This document shows, piece by piece, positions 25,012 to 28,207 of a stretch of 28,207 bases of DNA. The first letter of the stretch is position 1, and the number at the start of each line of letters is the position of its first letter. The translations under genes were made by a program, and so were the position numbers. The DNA is taken from NCBI GenBank assembly GCA_016703525.1, contig JADJBW010000030.1:1-28207 (forward strand), written 5' to 3'. A model generated the notes under the pieces. The model saw nothing but the letters and a program-made list of their open reading frames with translations, did not search any database and had not been told where the DNA came from. The DNA is from Actinomycetota bacterium. Lineage in GTDB: Bacteria; Actinomycetota; Acidimicrobiia; Acidimicrobiales; Microtrichaceae.

Positions 25012-26657
25012 CTATTCCCGGTGACGTGGGTGTTGTGGGAGTGCGATGGTGGGCCAGTGTTGGAGGTCGTGTCGGAGTTGGCGGTCGTGGGTGACGATGA
25101 CGACGGCGGCTGGGGTGGTGTCGAGGGCTTGGGTGAGTTCGTCGACGAGCGCGCGATGGAGAGGTGGTTGGTGGGTTCGTCGAGGAGCAGGAGGTGTGGT
25201 CGGGCGGCGAGTGCGAGTGCGAGGTCGAGGCGTCGCTGCTGGCCCATGGACAGCTCGGCGACGGGTCGTGCGAGATCGGCGGACTGGAGCAGGCCGAGGG
25301 AGCGCAGCGACACGGTCTCGGCCTCGGTCAGCCCGTTGTTGAGGAGTTCGTAGAGGCGTGTTCGGTAGACGTCGCGTGCGGTTCGGCGGTCGGCCGACGG
25401 GGACTCCTGCGCGACGAGTCCGACTCGGGCGTCGGCGGCGAGACGTGCGTGGCCGTGGTCGGGGTGGAGGTGGCCGGCGAGGACGGCGAGCAGGGTTGAC
25501 TTGCCGCTGCCGTTCGGTCCGGTGACGAGGAGCCGGTCGCCCGACGACAGCTCGACGGTGACCGGTGTGGCGAGCCGGTTCGTCACGGTGACCTGTTCGG
25601 CGTGCAGGAGGGTGACGCCGCGCATGGTGGGAAGTTCGGGCAGGCGGAACTGCAGCGGTGGCACCGGTTTCGTGACGTCGTGGGCGTGGAGGTTGTCGAG
25701 GCGTCGGTTGACGGCGCGCACCAGGCTCGGCGCGCGTGTTGCCCGCTGGTGCTTGCCGGTCCCTTTGGGCGGTCGCCATCCGGCTTGGAGGCGGTTCTGT
25801 GCGGTCGACAGGTCGTCTGCGAGTCGGGCCTGTTCGACCTGGTGGCGTTCGTAGGCCTGCTCCCAGCGAACTCGTTCGCGTGTGCGTCCTTCGAGGTAGC
25901 CGGCGTATCCGTTGCCGTAGAGGCGTGGGCGTCCGTCGATGCTGGGGTCGAGGTCGAGCACGTGGGTGGCGACGTCGGCGAGCAATGCCCGGTCGTGGCT
26001 GACGAGCACCACCCCGCTCTTGGTGGAGCGCAGGGCGTCGGTGAGGAACTCGAGCCCGTGCTGGTCGAGGTGGTTGGTCGGTTCGTCGAGGAGCAGGAAG
26101 TCGTGGTGCGCTCCGAGGAGGCAGGCGAGACGGACCCGGTAGCGCTCCCCGACCGACATGGTGGTGAGCCGGCGGCTGCGGTCGGTGATCGCGCCGAGTT
26201 CCTGCAGTGCGATGTCGACGCGCCGGTCGGCGTCCCAGGCGTCGAGCGCGGTGACGTCGTCGAGCGCTGCGGCGTACTCGACGTCAGCGCCTGCTCGGCT
26301 CTCCGCGAGTGCGCTGGTGGCCGCGTCGAGACGGTGCATCGCTGCACGGGTGTCGGCCAGCTCGATGTCGACGAGATCGCCGATCGTCCTGCCTCGCTCG
26401 ACGGTCATCTCCTGCTCGGCGATGCCGAGACTGCCGATGCGCGTGACCTCCCCGGCGTCGGGTGGGAGCCGGCCGGCGAGTACGTGGAGCAGCGTCGATT
26501 TGCCGCGTCCGTTCTCTCCGACGACACCGAGTCGGGTGCCGGTCGTGACGGCGATCGAGATGTCGGTGAGCACCAGGCGGCCGCCGCGTTCGACGCCGAC
26601 ACCAGAGGTCACCAACTGCGGGCGCGACCGCGCCCGGGCAGTGCTGTGGATGGACAT
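25012..26657 (-). CDS. ABC-F family ATPase, antibiotic-resistance/ribosome-protection type, one frameshift
   Basis: Twin ATPase without membrane spans, about 549 residues. Domain 1: Walker A GENGRGKST, signature SVGERYR, Walker B FLLLDEPTNHLD. The linker (about residues 245-325) is charged and helical (YEGRTRERVRWEQAYERHQ-like), as in proteins that reach the ribosomal exit/PTC. Domain 2: GPNGSGKST, SMGQQRR, LLLLDEPTNHL. One base is missing near 25152; the corrected end reads LVDELTQALDTTPAAVVIVTHDRQL. The ATG at 26657 has AAGGAAGAG upstream. The signature types resemble the TlrC/Vga-like resistance group more than housekeeping EttA. Upstream it has a structured leader with a short peptide, suggesting antibiotic-induced expression. 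Confidence 0.88.
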
Positions 26658-26662
26658 GAGAA

Positions 26663-26698
26663 CTCTTCCTTCTCCCAGCCCCGAGACGGGTTGCTGGG
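26663..26698 (-). promoter_or_regulatory. Strong hairpin abutting the ABC-F ribosome-binding site
   Basis: On the minus strand CCCAGC-AA-CCCG pairs with CGGG-GCTGGG around a TCT loop (26674-26698): ten pairs with one AA bulge. It is followed at once by the AGAAGGAAGAG Shine-Dalgarno (26663-26673), five bases before the ATG. The hairpin could stall or pace ribosome entry. There is no U-run for termination. Confidence 0.55.
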
Positions 26699-26725
26699 CG
26701 CGATCGAACGGACAGGCGGAACCGA

Positions 26726-26775
26726 GGACACGGCGCCGCCGAACACCCGCTCACCACATCGGCGGGGGTGTGTCC
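26726..26775 (-). promoter_or_regulatory. Alternative stems in the ABC-F leader, candidate attenuator
   Basis: Just downstream of the leader peptide, 26770-26775 can pair with 26726-26731 (GGACAC/GTGTCC) and 26760-26765 with 26736-26741 (CGGCGG/CCGCCG), forming one long hairpin. Alternatively GGGTGT and ACACCC (26766-26771 with 26743-26748) pair, which excludes the outer stem. Such competing structures are what a stalled-ribosome switch needs; the mechanism is inferred. Confidence 0.4.
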
Positions 26776-26781
26776 GTCAGA

Positions 26782-26823
26782 TCACAGGTAGAGCTGCCAC
26801 ACGACAGCCACGATAGCCGTCAC
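26782..26823 (-). CDS. Leader peptide VTAIVAVVWQLYL, candidate drug-sensing uORF
   Basis: A 13-codon frame (GTG start at 26823, TGA ending 26782) about 125 bases upstream of the ABC-F start. Its core AIVAVVW resembles the macrolide-stalling leaders of erm genes (the IAVV/IFVI class). An in-frame GTG at 26829 is an alternative start; no strong Shine-Dalgarno is visible. 26824-27036 upstream holds no other gene and would carry the promoter and the left end of the IS. Confidence 0.5.
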   Translation of the reverse strand: MTAIVAVVWQLYL

Positions 26824-27036
26824 GTGCACGCGCCCAGCGCCGTGAGGTTGACCCGGTCGACAGGTGAAGGCGGCCGTGACGTGTCGGACGGCCACTCCGC
26901 AAGCGGGATCTCCTCCAGCGTCTCGGCCACGACTCGCACCCACCACAAAAGACGAGCGTGGTGCCGTCGCTAGCAGGGTGCGGAAAATCATCTGAGGGTG
27001 CTCGCGTTTTCGTGCGGGATCGAAAAGACTGTGCTC

Positions 27037-28120
27037 ATGCGTGGAGCACCCGATCCGCAGATGGCGATGTTGACCACGGTCTCGACCGAGGACCTGATCC
27101 CGGCCGAGCATCCGATCCGCAAGATCCGCGTCGTCGTCGACACCATCCTCGACGAGCTCGACCCGGTCTTCGACGGCATGTACGCGACGGGCGGTCGAAC
27201 GAGCGTGCCGCCCGAAGCGTTGTTGAAGGCCACGGTGTTGATGGCGATGTACTCGATCCGCTCGGAGCGCGCCTTCTGTGAACGACTGAACTACGACTTG
27301 TTGTTCAAGTGGTTCTTGGACATGCGCATCGACCAACTCGCGTTCGACCCGACCACGTTCACCAAGAACCGCCAACGCCTGCTCGAACACGACGTCGCGG
27401 ACGAGTTCTTCGCCGCGGTGGTCCGCCAGGCGAAGCTGCGCCGCTACATGTCGTCGGATCACTTCTCCGTCGACGGCACGTTGCTGGAGGCGTGGGCGTC
27501 GCACAAGAGCTTCAAACCAAAAGACGGCCCGCCTCGGAGCCGCCCGAGGGCCGCAACGTCGAGGTGGATCATGAGGCAGAAGCGCTAGAACGACACGCAC
27601 GAGTCGACAACGGATCCCGAGGCGCGGCTGTATCGCAAGAGCCACAACACCGGCGGCGAGCTGTGCTTCGCGGGGCATCTGTTGATGGAGCACCGCTCGG
27701 CGTTGATCGTCGGTGCCGAGCTCACCTCGCCGACGGCTACGCCGAGCGAGCCACCGCCTTGGCCTTGCTGGCCAAGTTCCCGGCGTCGAAGCGGCGGCGC
27801 ACCGTCTGCCGGACAAGGCCTACGACACCAAAGGCTTCGTCGCGCGACGCGCGAGCCTCGGGTTCACTCCCCATGTCGCTCAGAACGAGTCCGAGCACCG
27901 CAGCTCAGCGATCGACGGGCGCACCACCCGCCACGACGGGCATCAGGTGTCGATGCGGATCCGCAAACGCATCGAGGAACCCTTCGGCTGGACCAAGACC
28001 ATCGGCGGCGGACGACAACTCCGCTACCGAGGCCGAGAACGCAATCGGGCCTGGTTCAAGATGACCGCCGCCGTCTACAACATGATCCGCATCACCGCCC
28101 TCGACACCGCCACCACCTGA
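27037..28120 (+). mobile_element. IS5-type insertion sequence, degenerate transposase
   Basis: The transposase starts MRGAPDPQMAMLTTVSTEDL with the IS5-group N-terminal domain (RTSVPPEALLKATVLMAMYS, RSERAFCERLNYDLLFKWF). DDE pieces follow: first Asp in FSVDGTLLEAWAS, second Asp in DKAYDTKGFVA, and Glu in RKRIEEPFGWTK. Frames change near 27530, 27570, 27717 and 27805, and a TAG at 27586-27588 replaces the Ser expected before NDTHESTTDPEAR. The left terminal repeat is probably around 26975-27000 (AGCAGGGTGCGG), but no matching right end is visible in the 87 bases left. Four frame changes plus a nonsense codon suggest a dead copy, though sequencing errors may account for part. Confidence 0.8.
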
Positions 28121-28146
28121 ACCACCCCGGAAGCCCACGGGGTGGT
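28121..28146 (+). terminator. Hairpin immediately after the transposase stop
   Basis: ACCACCCC pairs with GGGGTGGT across a 10-base loop, starting at the base after the stop codon. It could be a U-less terminator or part of the IS right end. Confidence 0.45.
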
Positions 28147-28207
28147 CCCAACACTGGCGGCGAGGCGGTCCATCCACCTGGCGGACGCCGATCACCGGCA
28201 GGCGCCG

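Overview
The window is high-GC DNA with GTG starts and tightly overlapping ATGA/GTGA gene junctions. Luciferase-like monooxygenases, a MhpB-type extradiol dioxygenase and an antibiotic-resistance-type ABC-F protein suggest an actinomycete (Actinomycetota, possibly Acidimicrobiia). This placement is inferred from gene content and base composition only.

Layout. (1) 1-949, minus strand: a tyrosine integrase running off the left edge; a perfect hairpin just upstream of it has arms resembling a tRNA anticodon stem. (2) 1234-21629, almost all plus strand: a roughly 20-kb catabolic cluster. It has two luciferase-like flavin/F420 monooxygenases, two acyl-CoA-dehydrogenase-fold monooxygenases, a Rieske oxygenase, three alpha/beta hydrolases, an atypical M20-fold protein, a polar amino-acid ABC importer, an SDR, a cupin, two TIGR04076-like small Cys proteins, an AsnC/Lrp regulator, an aromatic/HisC-type aminotransferase and a complete set of mhp-type lower meta-cleavage functions (extradiol dioxygenase, C-C hydrolase, hydratase, acetaldehyde dehydrogenase, aldolase). 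(3) 21630-22150: a gene-free stretch with short direct repeats, ending in the 3' half only of a tRNA-Met(CAU), a typical scar of tRNA-targeted integration. (4) 22273-23026: decayed gene remnants (alpha/beta hydrolase, glyoxalase). (5) 23358-26823: an HxlR regulator divergent from a DHFR/RibD-like reductase, then an ABC-F ATPase with a leader that looks like a ribosome-stalling attenuator. (6) 27037-28120: a broken IS5-type transposase.

How the genes may work together (inference). The importer and AsnC-type regulator point to an amino-acid-like substrate. The oxygenases and aminotransferase would convert it to a catechol. MhpB/MhpC-type enzymes would cleave the ring, and hydratase, aldolase and acetaldehyde dehydrogenase would yield pyruvate and acetyl-CoA. 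The substrate cannot be read from the sequence, and no flavin, F420 or ferredoxin reductase is visible. The integrase and the tRNA half suggest the cluster lies on, or next to, an integrative island.

Quality warning. About half of the genes contain one or more frameshifts. Most are equivalent to a single missing base, and family motifs resume immediately afterwards. I therefore treat most as intact genes in an error-prone, long-read-like assembly, and give full gene spans rather than the broken pieces. A second kind of damage is different: at about 19180 the end of the aminotransferase and the first ~40% of the hydratase are missing.
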